Assembly (NCBI GenBank): GCA_019745565.1
Contig: JAIESW010000047.1
Span: forward strand, 1-62,450
DNA length: 62,450 nucleotides
Origin: Burkholderiales bacterium
GTDB taxonomy: Bacteria > Pseudomonadota > Gammaproteobacteria > Burkholderiales > Ga0077523
Direction of reading: 5' to 3'
The notes beneath the pieces are model-generated. The model was not told where the DNA came from. It was given only the letters and a program-made list of their open reading frames with translations, and did not search any database. The position numbers and the translations under genes are program-made. Below are positions 9,257 through 19,233 of this stretch, piece after piece (within the stretch, counting starts at the first letter, position 1; every line of letters begins with the position of its first letter).

Positions 9257-9258
9257 CC

Positions 9259-10044
9259 ATGCAGCGCACGATCGATCGCATGGCGGTCGAGGTGGACGGC
9301 GAGGGCGACGCCATCGTGCTGGTGCACGGCCTCGGCGGCTCGTGCAACACCTGGACGCCGCTGATGCCGGAACTCGCCCGCATGCAGGCGGTGCGGCCGG
9401 ACATGCCGGGGTCGGGTCGCTCGCACAAGGCCCACGCGCTGGCGGAGCCGGGCCTCTCGATCGATCGGCTCGTGGCGTCCGTACTGCGCGTGTGCAGCGC
9501 TCTCGGCATCGAGCGCGCCTGGTTTGCGGGTCATTCGCTCGGCACCATCGTCTGCCAGCATCTCGCCGTGGCGGAGCCGAAACGCGTGCGCGGGCTGCTG
9601 CTGTTCGGGCCGGTGCTGGCGCTGCCCGATGCGGCACGCGACGGCATGCGTCAGCGTGCCGCCAAAGCCCGCGCCGAAGGGATGGCCGGTATCGCCGATG
9701 CGATCGTGCAGGGTGCGCTCTCGCCTTCGACGCGCGAGACTCAGCCGGTCACCGTTGCCTTCGTGCGCGAGTCGCTGCTCGCGCAGGACCCGGAAGGCTA
9801 CGCGCGCACCTGCGAGGCGCTGGCTGGCGCGCAGGCGGCCGACGTCGCGCGCATCGAAGCGCCGGTGCTGCTGGTCACCGGTGACGAGGACGCGATCGCA
9901 CCGCCCCAGGCGACACGCACGCTGGCCTCGAAAATGTTCAATGCCCGAGCGGAGATCCTGCCGCGCTGCGGGCATTGGACCCCCATCGAACGCGCGGCCG
10001 AATGCCGGGCGCTCGTCCGCGGATTCCTGAACGGTCATCGTTGA
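9259..10044 (+). CDS. Alpha/beta hydrolase (enol-lactonase-like)
   Basis: A 261-residue alpha/beta-hydrolase with the oxyanion motif HGLGGS, the nucleophile elbow GHSLG (Ser93), the acid in TGDEDAIAPP and the catalytic His in CGHWTPIE. The order and size resemble 3-oxoadipate enol-lactonase and related C-C or ester hydrolases. It begins two bases after the FAH gene and is surely co-transcribed, so it likely acts on a neighbouring intermediate of the same pathway. An amidohydrolase starts 16 bases downstream. Confidence 0.85.
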   Translation: MQRTIDRMAVEVDGEGDAIVLVHGLGGSCNTWTPLMPELARMQAVRPDMPGSGRSHKAHALAEPGLSIDRLVASVLRVCSALGIERAWFAGHSLGTIVCQHLAVAEPKRVRGLLLFGPVLALPDAARDGMRQRAAKARAEGMAGIADAIVQGALSPSTRETQPVTVAFVRESLLAQDPEGYARTCEALAGAQAADVARIEAPVLLVTGDEDAIAPPQATRTLASKMFNARAEILPRCGHWTPIERAAECRALVRGFLNGHR

Positions 10045-10060
10045 GCAGGAGGGACGCATC

Positions 10061-11347
10061 ATGGCCAACGTCGTCTTCACCAACGTACGCATCCTGGATG
10101 GCTCCGGCGAAATGCCGTGGCAGGGCGAGGTGCAGGTGCAGGGCAACCGGATCGCACGCATCGCGCGCGGCAGCCGGGCGATTCCGGCGAACGGACTCAC
10201 CGTGATCGACGGTGCCGGTGCGACGCTGATGCCCGGCATGTGCGAGGCTCACACGCACTTCGCGTGGAACGACCAGCCGTCGCTCGGCTCGATCCAGAAG
10301 ATGCCGGTCGAGGAGCACATCCTGTGGTGCGCCCACGTCGCCGAGCGCTATCTCGATCGCGGCTTCACTTCCTGTGTGGGCGCAGCCACCGCCAAGGCGC
10401 GGCTCGACGTGGTGACCCGCAATGCCATCGAATCCGGACTCATCAAGGGCCCGCGCTACCTGGCGGCGAGCCAGGAGATCACCGTGGCCGGTGGCCTGGC
10501 CGACGAGACCTTGCCGCACCTGCCATTCGAGGAACTGTCGTTCGGCGCCGTGGTGAGCGGCCCGGAAGAGATGCGCAAATGCGTGCGCATGTTCCTCAAG
10601 TACGGTGTCGATACGGTCAAACTCAACCTGTCGGGTGAATACCTCGCGGGCATTCCCGCCGAGTTCACGCCCATGACGGATGCCGAGATCGCCACCGCCG
10701 TGCACGAAGTGAAATTGCGCGGCAAGCGCCTCGCTGCCCATGCACGATCCGCCGAGTCGGTGAAACAGTGCGTACGCCATGGCATCCAGATCATCTACCA
10801 CGCCAGCTTCGCCGACGAAGAGGCGCTCGACATGCTCGAGGCAAACAAGGAGAAGCACTTCGTCGCCCCCGGCATCGCGTGGCTGATCAACACGTCCTTC
10901 CACGCCGCTGAGTACGGCATCACGCCCGACGCCGCGAAGGCCATGGGCTATCACCGCGAGCTGGAGATCGCCTGCGAGACGCTGCAGAAGATGCGCAAGC
11001 GCGGCATCCGCATCCTGCCCGGCGGCGACTACGGCTTCGCGTGGATCCAGCACGGCACCAACGCGAAGGATCTGGAGTACTTCGTGAAGTACCTGGGCTT
11101 CTCGCCCATGGAGGCGCTGATCGCTGCGACGAAGCTGGGCGGCGAGATCATGATGCGGCCGAAGGAACTGGGGCTGGTCAAAGAAGGCTATCTGGCCGAC
11201 CTTCTCCTGGTGGACGGCGACCCGGTCGCGAACATCGCCGTGTTGCAGGACCCTGATCGCATCCTCGCGGTCATGAAGGACGGGCAGTTCCACAAGACCC
11301 CGGAAGTCCGCGCCGGCCGCAGCCGCCTCGGACTCTCGGCTGCGTGA
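10061..11347 (+). CDS. Metal-dependent amidohydrolase (copy 1 of a tandem pair)
   Basis: A 428-residue amidohydrolase-superfamily enzyme related to imidazolonepropionase-like hydrolases. The expected metal site is complete: HTH at His64/His66, Lys187 (probably carbamylated), His228, His247 and Asp323. The N- and C-terminal segments form the small beta-sandwich. Such enzymes hydrolyse amide, ester or cyclic amide bonds in the cytoplasm. GGAGG precedes the ATG. The next gene is a close paralogue, and the two probably act on related substrates brought in by the downstream Liv-type transporter. Confidence 0.9.
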   Translation: MANVVFTNVRILDGSGEMPWQGEVQVQGNRIARIARGSRAIPANGLTVIDGAGATLMPGMCEAHTHFAWNDQPSLGSIQKMPVEEHILWCAHVAERYLDRGFTSCVGAATAKARLDVVTRNAIESGLIKGPRYLAASQEITVAGGLADETLPHLPFEELSFGAVVSGPEEMRKCVRMFLKYGVDTVKLNLSGEYLAGIPAEFTPMTDAEIATAVHEVKLRGKRLAAHARSAESVKQCVRHGIQIIYHASFADEEALDMLEANKEKHFVAPGIAWLINTSFHAAEYGITPDAAKAMGYHRELEIACETLQKMRKRGIRILPGGDYGFAWIQHGTNAKDLEYFVKYLGFSPMEALIAATKLGGEIMMRPKELGLVKEGYLADLLLVDGDPVANIAVLQDPDRILAVMKDGQFHKTPEVRAGRSRLGLSAA

Positions 11348-11358
11348 AGGAGGCAACC

Positions 11359-12657
11359 ATGCCGAACGTACTGTTCACCAACGTCCGCATCATCGACGGC
11401 ACCAGTCCGCAACCCTACACGGGTGAGGTCATGGTGCAGGGCAACCGCATCGCGCGCGTGTCGCGCGGCGGTTCCGGCATCTCGACTGCGGGGCTGACCA
11501 TCATCGACGGTGCCGGGGCGACCCTCATGCCGGGGATGGTGGAGGCGCACACGCACTTCGCGTGGAACAACGCCTCGAACTTCGATGACATCCAGCGCAT
11601 GCCCACGGAGGAGCACGTGCTGTGGACCGCGCACGTCGCCAAGGTCTACCTGGACCACGGCTGGACATCCTGCGTCGGCGCCGCCACGGCCAAGCCGCGC
11701 CTCGACGTGGTGGTGCGCGACGCCATCAACTCGGGCCTGATCAAGGGGCCACGCTATCTCGCGGCGAGCCAGGAGATCACCGTGGCCGGCGGCCTCGGCG
11801 ACGAGACCCTGCCGCACATTCCCTATCCCGAGTACAGCTTCGGCCAGATCGTGAGCGGGCCGGAAGAGATGCGCAAATGCGTGCGCATGTTCCTCAAGTA
11901 CGGGGTCGATTCGATCAAGCTGAATCTTTCCGGCGACAACTTCGTGCCGTTCGCGCCGGCCGAGACCACGTGGATGAGCGACGAGGAAGTCGCCATGGCG
12001 GTGCGCGAGGCGAAGGTGCGCGGCAAGCGCGTGTCGGTGCACGCGCGCTCGTGCGAATCGGTGAAGCAGGCGCTGCGGCACGGCTGCGAGGTGATCTACC
12101 ACGCCAGCTTCACCGACGAGGAAGCGCTCGACATGCTCGAGCAGCATCGCGACCGGATCTTCGTGGCGCCGGGCATCTCGGTGCTGGTCAAGCTGCTCTA
12201 CGAAGGCGAGGTGATCGGCGTATCCCATCAGAAGGCGAAAGAGATGGGCTACGAAGTGGAACTGGAAGCCGCCGCCAAGTCGCTGCAGGCGATGCACAAG
12301 CGCGGCGTGCGCGTGCTGCCCGGCGGCGACTACGGCTTCTCGTGGGCACCCCACGGCACCAACGCCATGGACCTGCAGTACCTGGTGAAGTACGCCGGCA
12401 TGACGCCGATGGAGACCATCCAGGCAGCCACGCGCTACGGCGGCCAGATCATGATGCGGCCAAACGAACTGGGGCAAGTGAAGGAGGGCTTCCTCGCGGA
12501 CCTGTTGCTGGTGGATGGTGATCCGGTGGCGAACCTGGGCGTGCTGCTCGAAGAGAATCGCCTGCTCGCGATCATGAAGGACGGGGTGTTCCACAAGGAA
12601 CCGGAAGTGCGCACTGGTGCCAGCAGCCGGTCGCGTTGGGCGCTGTCGGCGGCCTGA
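11359..12657 (+). CDS. Metal-dependent amidohydrolase (copy 2 of a tandem pair)
   Basis: A 432-residue paralogue of the preceding gene. They share long identical stretches, such as the block from GPRYLAASQEITVAGGL and EEMRKCVRMFLKYGVD. The HTH, Lys, His, His and Asp metal ligands are all kept. I chose the ATG at 11359, preceded by AAGGAGG; an in-frame GTG at 11344 overlaps the previous stop. The most divergent part is the loop after NLSGDN, suggesting a different substrate pocket. Retention of both active sites argues for specialisation or an obligate heteromer. Confidence 0.9.
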   Translation: MPNVLFTNVRIIDGTSPQPYTGEVMVQGNRIARVSRGGSGISTAGLTIIDGAGATLMPGMVEAHTHFAWNNASNFDDIQRMPTEEHVLWTAHVAKVYLDHGWTSCVGAATAKPRLDVVVRDAINSGLIKGPRYLAASQEITVAGGLGDETLPHIPYPEYSFGQIVSGPEEMRKCVRMFLKYGVDSIKLNLSGDNFVPFAPAETTWMSDEEVAMAVREAKVRGKRVSVHARSCESVKQALRHGCEVIYHASFTDEEALDMLEQHRDRIFVAPGISVLVKLLYEGEVIGVSHQKAKEMGYEVELEAAAKSLQAMHKRGVRVLPGGDYGFSWAPHGTNAMDLQYLVKYAGMTPMETIQAATRYGGQIMMRPNELGQVKEGFLADLLLVDGDPVANLGVLLEENRLLAIMKDGVFHKEPEVRTGASSRSRWALSAA

Positions 12658-12688
12658 CCGGACAGTCTTTCGATGTTCGTGCACCGCT

Positions 12689-12778
12689 GCCCCCATCCCA
12701 ACCTTTCCCCGACGCAGTCGGGGGAAGGGGTGTACGTCCCCTCCCCCGGCTTTGCCGGGGGAGGGTTAGGGTGGGGGC
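12689..12778. repeat. Palindromic intergenic repeat, family 1, copy B
   Basis: Outer arms GCCCCCATCCCAACC and GGTTAGGGTGGGGGC enclose two hairpins (TTTCCCCGAC/GTCGGGGGAA and CTCCCCCGGC/GCCGGGGGAG) joined by a short TGTACG-type spacer. It is copy A in inverse orientation. It lies between the second amidohydrolase and the permease gene, so it may act on mRNA stability or partial termination within the operon. Confidence 0.85.
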
Positions 12779-12800
12779 CAGCGACTAGGAGCAACAAGCG

Positions 12801-13745
12801 ATGACCCGCCTCTGGCGCTGGCTCGGCATCGCCGTCATTGCCGTCCCCGTCGCGTTCTTCATCATCTGGGCGCTGTGGGACAACCATCCGCTGTTCCTGC
12901 GCACGCTGCTGAACGGCGTCACGCTCGCCGCACTGTATTTCGTCGTCGCGAGCGGTTTCACGCTGGTGTTCGGCCTGATGCGCAACGTCAACCTCGCGCA
13001 CGGCTCGCTCTACCTGCTCGGTGCGTATCTGGGTTGGGTGGTGGGGCAGATTACGGGGTCGTGGCTGCTCGCGGTGGCCGCGGGTTTCGTCGTCGCGGCG
13101 CTGGTGGGTCTGGTGCTGCAGGTGGGCGTGTTCCGCTTCATGCCGGGGCAGGACCTGCGCCAGACCATGTTCACCATCGGGCTGTCCATCGTGCTGGCCG
13201 ACATCATGCTGTGGATCTGGGGCGGTGAGATCTATCAGTTCGACCCGCCCGCACTGATCTTCGGCAAGACGCCGATGCCGCTCATCAAGTCGTATCCCAC
13301 CTATCGCCTCGTGCTGCTCGCGACCGCCATCGTGATCGGCTTCGTGTTGTGGTGGTTCCTCAATCGCACGCGCGTCGGAATGATGATCCGTGCCGGTGTC
13401 GACGACCGTGCGATGCTCGCGGCGTCGGGCACGAACGTCCAGATGGTGTTCGCCATCACCTTCGCCATCGGCGCAGGGCTCGCGGGGTTCGGCGGCGTCG
13501 TCGGCGGCACGGCATTGTCGATCTCACCGGGTGAGGACGTGCGGTACCTGCTGGCATCGCTGGTGGTCGTGATCGTCGGCGGCATGGGCAGCATCATCGG
13601 AGCGGCGTTCGGCTCGTTGCTGGTCGGCATCACGGAACAGTTCGGACTCGCCTACGCACCCACCTACGGGGTCGTGTTCACCTTCGTGGTCATGACGCTG
13701 GTGCTGGCGTTCCGACCGCAGGGCATCCTGGGGAGGAAGGCATGA
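12801..13745 (+). CDS. livH: Branched-chain amino acid/amide type ABC transporter permease, LivH-like
   Basis: A 314-residue inner-membrane permease with about eight or nine hydrophobic helices. It carries the LivH-family start FLRTLLNGVTLAALYFVVASG, the loop GLMRNVNLAHG and a C-terminal ATPase-coupling region near GGMGSIIGAAFGSLLVG. It pairs with the LivM gene that overlaps its stop by four bases (ATGA). The neighbouring hydrolases suggest the cargo is a small amide, cyclic or aromatic acid compound and not a plain amino acid, which is common for Liv-type systems. Confidence 0.92.
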   Translation: MTRLWRWLGIAVIAVPVAFFIIWALWDNHPLFLRTLLNGVTLAALYFVVASGFTLVFGLMRNVNLAHGSLYLLGAYLGWVVGQITGSWLLAVAAGFVVAALVGLVLQVGVFRFMPGQDLRQTMFTIGLSIVLADIMLWIWGGEIYQFDPPALIFGKTPMPLIKSYPTYRLVLLATAIVIGFVLWWFLNRTRVGMMIRAGVDDRAMLAASGTNVQMVFAITFAIGAGLAGFGGVVGGTALSISPGEDVRYLLASLVVVIVGGMGSIIGAAFGSLLVGITEQFGLAYAPTYGVVFTFVVMTLVLAFRPQGILGRKA

Positions 13746-14863
13746 GCGCAGCGTATTGGCGCCGGGCCATGAACAGCGGGACCGCGACGGTCCCGACCTC
13801 CACGCCGGCGGGACAGCGGCCCGGTTCGTGGCGTACTCCCGGCACGGCCTCCGTGCCGAGAGTGGAGTTCACGTCGATGCCGTCGGCGGGTCGGGTCATC
13901 CAATGGCTTGCCCTCGGAGTGCTGGTGTTGTACCCGCTGTTCGCCTCGCCCTTCTTCACCTATCAGATCGCCGGCCAGTCGCTGGTACTGGGCCTCATCG
14001 CCCTCTCGCTCACGCTGCTGGCCGGCTACGGCGGCATGGTGTCGCTGGCGCAGATGACGGTGGCCGGTGTCGCGGGCTACTGCATGGCCATCTTCGGCAC
14101 CAGTGCCGCAGTGCAGATCAGCCTCGGCTGGCCCTGGTGGATCGCGGTGATCCTCGCCGTGACCATCGCGACCCTGGTGGCCACCTTCATCGGCTGGCTG
14201 TCGGTGCGCACCGAGGGTATCTACACCATCATGATCACGCTCGCCATCGGCGTGGCGTTCTACTACCTCTGCCTGCAGAACTACACGTTGTTCAACGGCT
14301 TCGCGGGGTTCCAGAAGGTGCAGGCGCCGGAGGCATTCGGTGTCGACTGGAAGCTGCCGATCCCGTTCTACTACCTGACGCTGGCGTGTGCCGTGGCCGG
14401 CTATCTGTTCGTGATCTACCTGGTCCGCACGCCGTTCGGTCTGGCCCTGCAAGGGGTGCGCGACAACCCGCGGCGCATGAACGCGCTCGGCTTCGACGTC
14501 ACCGCCCATCGTGTGGCTGCGTACGCAGTTGCCGGATTCATCGCCGCCGTCGGTGGCGTGCTGTTGGTCTGGTACAACGGACTGGTGGTGCCCGGTTCCA
14601 TCGGCACCGGTTCGCTCCTCAAGATCCTCATCATCGCCGTGCTCGGCGGCCTGCGGCATCCGTTGGGTGCCTTCCTCGGGGCGATCGTGTACGTGCTGCT
14701 CCAGACTTTCTCGATGGATGCGCTGGGTGACAGTTATCGGGAACGCTACAACCTGGTGATCGGCGGCGTGTTCCTGCTGATCGTCGCGTTTTCTCCGGAT
14801 GGAATCCTCGGCTGGTGGGAAGCCTTGCGCAGGCGAGCCTCCCGCGGGCGGAGTGCGGGGTAG
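13742..14863 (+). CDS. livM: Branched-chain amino acid/amide type ABC transporter permease, LivM-like
   Basis: A 373-residue LivM-type permease with about ten hydrophobic segments. The family motifs LAGYGGMVSLAQM and GVRDNPRRMNALGFDV (EAA-like cytoplasmic loop) are present. The first ~45 residues are a Pro/Thr/Arg-rich tail not usual in the family. An internal ATG near 13877 would remove it, so the true start could be there, although the ATGA overlap with livH favours 13742. It forms the translocation pore with LivH. Confidence 0.92.
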   Translation: MSAAYWRRAMNSGTATVPTSTPAGQRPGSWRTPGTASVPRVEFTSMPSAGRVIQWLALGVLVLYPLFASPFFTYQIAGQSLVLGLIALSLTLLAGYGGMVSLAQMTVAGVAGYCMAIFGTSAAVQISLGWPWWIAVILAVTIATLVATFIGWLSVRTEGIYTIMITLAIGVAFYYLCLQNYTLFNGFAGFQKVQAPEAFGVDWKLPIPFYYLTLACAVAGYLFVIYLVRTPFGLALQGVRDNPRRMNALGFDVTAHRVAAYAVAGFIAAVGGVLLVWYNGLVVPGSIGTGSLLKILIIAVLGGLRHPLGAFLGAIVYVLLQTFSMDALGDSYRERYNLVIGGVFLLIVAFSPDGILGWWEALRRRASRGRSAG

Positions 14864-14906
14864 TGCCGCGGCGTTCAGCCGCTCATAACACATGGAGGAG
14901 TGGGTA

Positions 14907-16157
14907 ATGGACGAGAAACGACGACTGTTGGGGAGAAGCGTGATCGGCGCGGCGGTGGCAATCGCACTGTGCGGCGCCGTCCACGCGCAGGACACGATCA
15001 AGATCGGGGTGGTGGCCGCGCTCGAAGGTCCGTTCGCCGCCGGCGGGCAGGACTGCATTCGCGGCGCGGAACTCGCCCTGAAGGAGATGAACGGCATGGC
15101 CGGCGGCAAGAAGATCGAGTTCATCAAGGGCTCGTCCGATGCCACGCCCGACAAGGCCGTGAACGCCACGCGCAAGCTGGTGGAGCAGGACAAGGTGCAG
15201 ATCATGATCGGCCCGCTGTCCGGTGACGAAGGCATCGCGGTCAAGAACTACTCCAAGACCCAGCCGGGTGTGACGTTCATCAACGGCTCGTCCGGTGCCC
15301 AGGCGACCACGCTGGTGGATCCGTCGCCCAACTTCTACCGCTTCCACACGGAAGGCGCGCAGTGGATGGTGGGCCTCGGCGAGCACGCGCTTTCCAAGGG
15401 CTACAAGAAGATGTACCTGATCGCCGAGGACTACGGTTTCCCGTACTCCCAGGTGCAGGGCTTCATGGCGAGCTATTGCGCCAAGGGCGGTCACATCGTC
15501 GGCAAGTCCTGGGTGCCGCTCGGCACGAAGGACTATTCGTCCGTGGTTGCTAAGATCCCCAACGACATCGACGCGCTGCTCGTGGTGCTGGGCGGTTCGG
15601 ACGCAGTGAACTTCCTCACGCAATACGAGCAGGCCGGCGGCGACAAGCCGATGGTGGGCGGCACGATCACGGTGGATCAGACGGTGCTCAACTTCAAGGG
15701 CAAGCGTCGCGAGTCGCTGGTGGGTACGCCTTCCGCCGGACCGATGGCCGACGTGCTCGATACGCCGGAGTGGAAGAAGTTCGTCGCCGGGTACAAGGCC
15801 AACTTCAAGGACGGCTTCCCGAGCCCCTCGCTGTTCGCGTATCTGTACTACGTGAGCACCCGTTCGGCACTGGAAGGCTTGAACGCCGTGAAGGGTGATC
15901 TCTCCGACGGCCAGAAGAAGTACCGCGCCGCGCTGCAGAAGCTCGAATGGAACGGCCCGGCCGGCCCGGTCAAGATCGACGAGAACCGCAACGGCATCGG
16001 CACCACCTACATCACGGAAGTGGTGAAGAACGCCGACGGCAGCCTGGCGAGCAAGGTCATCAAGACCATCCCGAACGTCACGCAGACCCTGGGTCTGTCG
16101 AAGGCCGAGTTCCAGAAGATGGGTCTCGGTTCGCGTGACGTGCCGAGCTGCCCGTAA
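14907..16157 (+). CDS. Periplasmic substrate-binding protein of the Liv-type ABC transporter
   Basis: A 416-residue type I periplasmic binding protein (Peripla_BP_6 class) with a signal peptide (about residues 1-27, cleavage after VHA). The mature protein opens IKIGVVAALEGPFAAGGQDC and contains the ligand-binding stretch FINGSSGAQATTLVD and the hinge region AEDYGFPYSQVQG. The start at 14907 was chosen because GGAGGAG sits six to seven bases ahead; an ATG 15 bases earlier lacks this. It captures the substrate for the LivHM-G-F transporter around it. Confidence 0.92.
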   Translation: MDEKRRLLGRSVIGAAVAIALCGAVHAQDTIKIGVVAALEGPFAAGGQDCIRGAELALKEMNGMAGGKKIEFIKGSSDATPDKAVNATRKLVEQDKVQIMIGPLSGDEGIAVKNYSKTQPGVTFINGSSGAQATTLVDPSPNFYRFHTEGAQWMVGLGEHALSKGYKKMYLIAEDYGFPYSQVQGFMASYCAKGGHIVGKSWVPLGTKDYSSVVAKIPNDIDALLVVLGGSDAVNFLTQYEQAGGDKPMVGGTITVDQTVLNFKGKRRESLVGTPSAGPMADVLDTPEWKKFVAGYKANFKDGFPSPSLFAYLYYVSTRSALEGLNAVKGDLSDGQKKYRAALQKLEWNGPAGPVKIDENRNGIGTTYITEVVKNADGSLASKVIKTIPNVTQTLGLSKAEFQKMGLGSRDVPSCP

Positions 16158-16184
16158 CCGTAGCGAGCGAAGAGGATCCGCGCC

Positions 16185-16973
16185 GTGGCTTCCGTCACGC
16201 AACTCAACCCGGGGAACGGCCCGTCCGTCGCCTCGGGTGACGCGCTCGTGCTCGAGCACGTGACGCGCAGCTTCGGCGCGCTGAAGGCCATCGACGACGT
16301 GAGTCTCACGGTGGCCGCCGGGGAACGGCGTGCGATCCTGGGTGCCAACGGCGCCGGGAAGACCACGCTGTTCAACGTCATCACGGGTGACTTCCCACCC
16401 ACGTCCGGGCGGGTCTATTTCTTCGGCGAGGACGTGACGACGCTGGCCCCGAACGAGCACATCCGCCGGGGCATGCGTCGGACCTATCAGGCCTCGCTGC
16501 TCTTTCGCGACCTCACGGTGCGCGACAACGTCTTCCTGGCCGTGCGCGGGGTTTCGCGGGGACGTTTCTCGTTCCGCCGCGTGCGGCGCGGCCATTCCAC
16601 GAACGAGGCGACCGAACGCATCCTGCATCACGTGCGGCTCGAAGCGATCGCCGACACACCGGTCAACGCGCTCTCCCACGGTCAGCAGCGTCAGCTCGAG
16701 ATCGGGATGGCGCTCGCGGGTGCGCCGCGCATGATCCTGTTCGACGAGCCTGCAGCCGGACTTTCGCCGGCCGAGCGCCGCGAACTCGTGGCGCTGCTCG
16801 AAGGGCTGCCACGTCACATGGGCTTCGTCATCATCGAGCACGATCTCGACATCGCCCTGCGCGTGGGCGAACGCGTGACGATCATGCACAACGGTCGCGT
16901 GCTGAAGCACGGCACACCCGCCGAGATCGAGAACGACGCCGAAGTGCAGGCGATTTATCTGGGCAAGCACTGA
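16185..16973 (+). CDS. livG: ABC transporter ATP-binding protein, LivG-like
   Basis: A 262-residue ATPase with Walker A (GANGAGKTT), signature [11 protein letters not shown], Walker B ([13 protein letters not shown]) and the LivG-type C terminus. It starts at GTG 16185 and its stop overlaps the ATG of the next ATPase by one base. With that gene it forms the ATPase pair driving LivHM. The insert [12 protein letters not shown] is slightly longer than usual but no catalytic motif is lost. Confidence 0.92.
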   Translation: MASVTQLNPGNGPSVASGDALVLEHVTRSFGALKAIDDVSLTVAAGERRAILGANGAGKTTLFNVITGDFPPTSGRVYFFGEDVTTLAPNEHIRRGMRRTYQASLLFRDLTVRDNVFLAVRGVSRGRFSFRRVRRGHSTNEATERILHHVRLEAIADTPVNALSHGQQRQLEIGMALAGAPRMILFDEPAAGLSPAERRELVALLEGLPRHMGFVIIEHDLDIALRVGERVTIMHNGRVLKHGTPAEIENDAEVQAIYLGKH

Positions 16974-19219
16974 TGGCCAGGCGACCTCCCGGCATGACCG
17001 GTTCCACCGCACCGATCCTCGAGATCCGCGATCTCGACGTCTACTACGGGCGCGCTCACGCGCTGCAGGGTGTCGCGCTGACGCTCGATCATGGCGTGCT
17101 GGCGGTGGTGGGTCGCAACGGCATGGGCAAGACCACGCTGTGCAACGCAATCATGGGCCTCGTGCCGGCTCGCGGCAGCGTGAAGCTGAGTGGCGAAGAG
17201 ATCCTGGGGCTCGCGCCCAATCGCGTGACCGATCGCGGCATCGGTTTCGTGCCGCAGGGGCGGCGCGTGTGGGCGTCGCTCACCGTCGACGAGCATCTGC
17301 GTCTGGTGAGTCGCAACGGCTCGCAGGGCGTATGGACCGTCAATCGCATCTATCAGACGTTCCCGAGATTGGCGGAACGTCGCAGCAATGGCGGCGCGCA
17401 ACTGTCGGGCGGCGAGCAGCAGATGCTCGCCATCGCGCGCGCGCTGCTGCTCAACCCTCGCCTTCTGGTGATGGACGAGCCGACCGAAGGCCTGGCCCCG
17501 GTCATCGTCGAGCAGGTGGCCGGCATGCTGCACGCCCTGGCTGAGGAGGGCGACGTCTCGGTCCTGCTCATCGAACAGAACCTGGGTGTCGCCCTGGAAG
17601 TGGCCGACAACGTCGCGGTGATGCTGAACGGTCGCATTGCCCGGATCCTGCCGGCCAATGAGCTCGCCGGCGACCTGGACCTGCAGCAGCGCCTGCTGGG
17701 CGTGAAGTCCGCCGGCGAAGTCGAAGAAGAAGGCACGGAGGCGCCGGAGCCGACCGAGGAGGCTCCGCGGGTGTTCACGGTGCGCCGCGCGGGCGACGAG
17801 AACGTGGCCGGTACAGCGGGGGCCGACGCGCCGACCACGGTGCGCGGGTTCACGCGCTGGAACAGCGAGGACACCACCACGCAGCCCCGTGACACCCATC
17901 TGCGCCCTGACCGCTCTCCGGAAGCAACGACCCCGGATTCCGCCGCATCATTGCCCGTGGTGACAGCCGTGCCGACGGGTACCGTCGGCACCGTGGCCTA
18001 CGTCGCCGGCACGTTCGACACCAAGGGGCGCGAGCTCATGTATCTGCGCGGCTGCCTGGAACGGCTGGGGGTGAAGACCGTCACCGTGGACCTCGCCACC
18101 ACCGGCAAGCCCTCGCCCGCGACCATCAGCCCGGCGGAGGTGGCGCGCCATCATCCGAAGGGCTCGCACGCGGTGTTCACCGGTGATCGCGGCGCATCGG
18201 TGGAAGCCATGGCCGCGGCGTTCGAGCGCTTCATCGTCACGCGTCGCGATCTCGGTGGGCTCATCTCCGCCGGCGGTTCGGGCGGTACCGCGCTCGCGAC
18301 CCCCGCCATGCGGCGTCTGTCCATCGGCGTGCCGAAGGTGATGGTGTCCACCGTGGCTTCCGGCGACGTGAAGCACTATGTGGGGCCCGCCGACATCTGC
18401 ATGATGTATTCGGTGACGGACGTGTCCGGGATCAACCGCATTTCCGAGAAGGTGCTTGCCAACGCCGCCCATGCGCTCGCCGGCATGATCCAGAACGCCA
18501 GCCGCGATCTCGAGCAGTCGCGCTCGAAGCCGGCGGTGGGCCTCACCATGTTCGGCGTCACCACGCCGTGCGTGCAGGCCACCATGCAGGCGCTCGCCGA
18601 GCGCTACGACTGCCTGACGTTCCACGCGACCGGCACCGGCGGCCAATCCATGGAGAAGCTGGTGGATTCCGGTCTGCTCTCCGCGGTGATCGACATCACG
18701 ACCACGGAGGTGGCCGATGAAATGGTGGGCGGCGTGTTCTCGGCGGGACCGGAGCGCTTCGAGTCGATCATCCGCTCGCGCATTCCCTACGTCGGTTCGT
18801 GCGGCGCGCTGGACATGGTGAATTTCCATGCGATGGACACCGTGCCCTCGCAGTTCCGCGGCCGCAACCTCTACAAGCACAACTCGAACGTGACCTTGAT
18901 GCGCACCACGCCGGAAGAGAACGCGCGCATGGGTGAGTGGATCGCGGCGAAGCTGAACCGGATGGAAGGGCCGGTGCGGTTCCTCATCCCCGAAGGCGGC
19001 GTCTCGCTACTCGATGCCCCCGGCAAGGCGTTCTGGGACCCGGCGGCGGACAAGGCGCTGTTCTCCGCCATCGAGCGCCACTTCCGTGCCACGTCGCAGC
19101 GGAGGCTCGTCAAGCTCCCGTTCAGCATCAACGACGCCGGTTTCGTGGACGGGCTGCTGGCCCAGTTTCGCGACATCGAGCCGAAAGCCGCCGAAGCGCG
19201 CGGCGCCGCCACCCGTTAG
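16973..19219 (+). CDS. Fusion: LivF-type ABC ATPase plus UPF0261 (Tm-1 N-terminal-like) domain
   Basis: A 748-residue fusion. Residues ~1-240 are a complete LivF ATPase ([35 protein letters not shown]). Residues ~241-335 are a low-complexity Glu/Pro/Thr-rich linker. Residues ~338-745 are a full UPF0261 domain ([54 protein letters not shown]). UPF0261 is the N-terminal half of the plant Tm-1 resistance protein, whose bacterial role is not known to me. The very next gene encodes the other Tm-1 half. Tethering to the transporter ATPase suggests UPF0261 acts on incoming substrate or senses transport, which is inference. There is no frameshift or internal stop, so the fusion is real in this sequence. 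Confidence 0.9.
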   Translation: MARRPPGMTGSTAPILEIRDLDVYYGRAHALQGVALTLDHGVLAVVGRNGMGKTTLCNAIMGLVPARGSVKLSGEEILGLAPNRVTDRGIGFVPQGRRVWASLTVDEHLRLVSRNGSQGVWTVNRIYQTFPRLAERRSNGGAQLSGGEQQMLAIARALLLNPRLLVMDEPTEGLAPVIVEQVAGMLHALAEEGDVSVLLIEQNLGVALEVADNVAVMLNGRIARILPANELAGDLDLQQRLLGVKSAGEVEEEGTEAPEPTEEAPRVFTVRRAGDENVAGTAGADAPTTVRGFTRWNSEDTTTQPRDTHLRPDRSPEATTPDSAASLPVVTAVPTGTVGTVAYVAGTFDTKGRELMYLRGCLERLGVKTVTVDLATTGKPSPATISPAEVARHHPKGSHAVFTGDRGASVEAMAAAFERFIVTRRDLGGLISAGGSGGTALATPAMRRLSIGVPKVMVSTVASGDVKHYVGPADICMMYSVTDVSGINRISEKVLANAAHALAGMIQNASRDLEQSRSKPAVGLTMFGVTTPCVQATMQALAERYDCLTFHATGTGGQSMEKLVDSGLLSAVIDITTTEVADEMVGGVFSAGPERFESIIRSRIPYVGSCGALDMVNFHAMDTVPSQFRGRNLYKHNSNVTLMRTTPEENARMGEWIAAKLNRMEGPVRFLIPEGGVSLLDAPGKAFWDPAADKALFSAIERHFRATSQRRLVKLPFSINDAGFVDGLLAQFRDIEPKAAEARGAATR

Positions 19220-19233
19220 GAGACATCGAAGTC

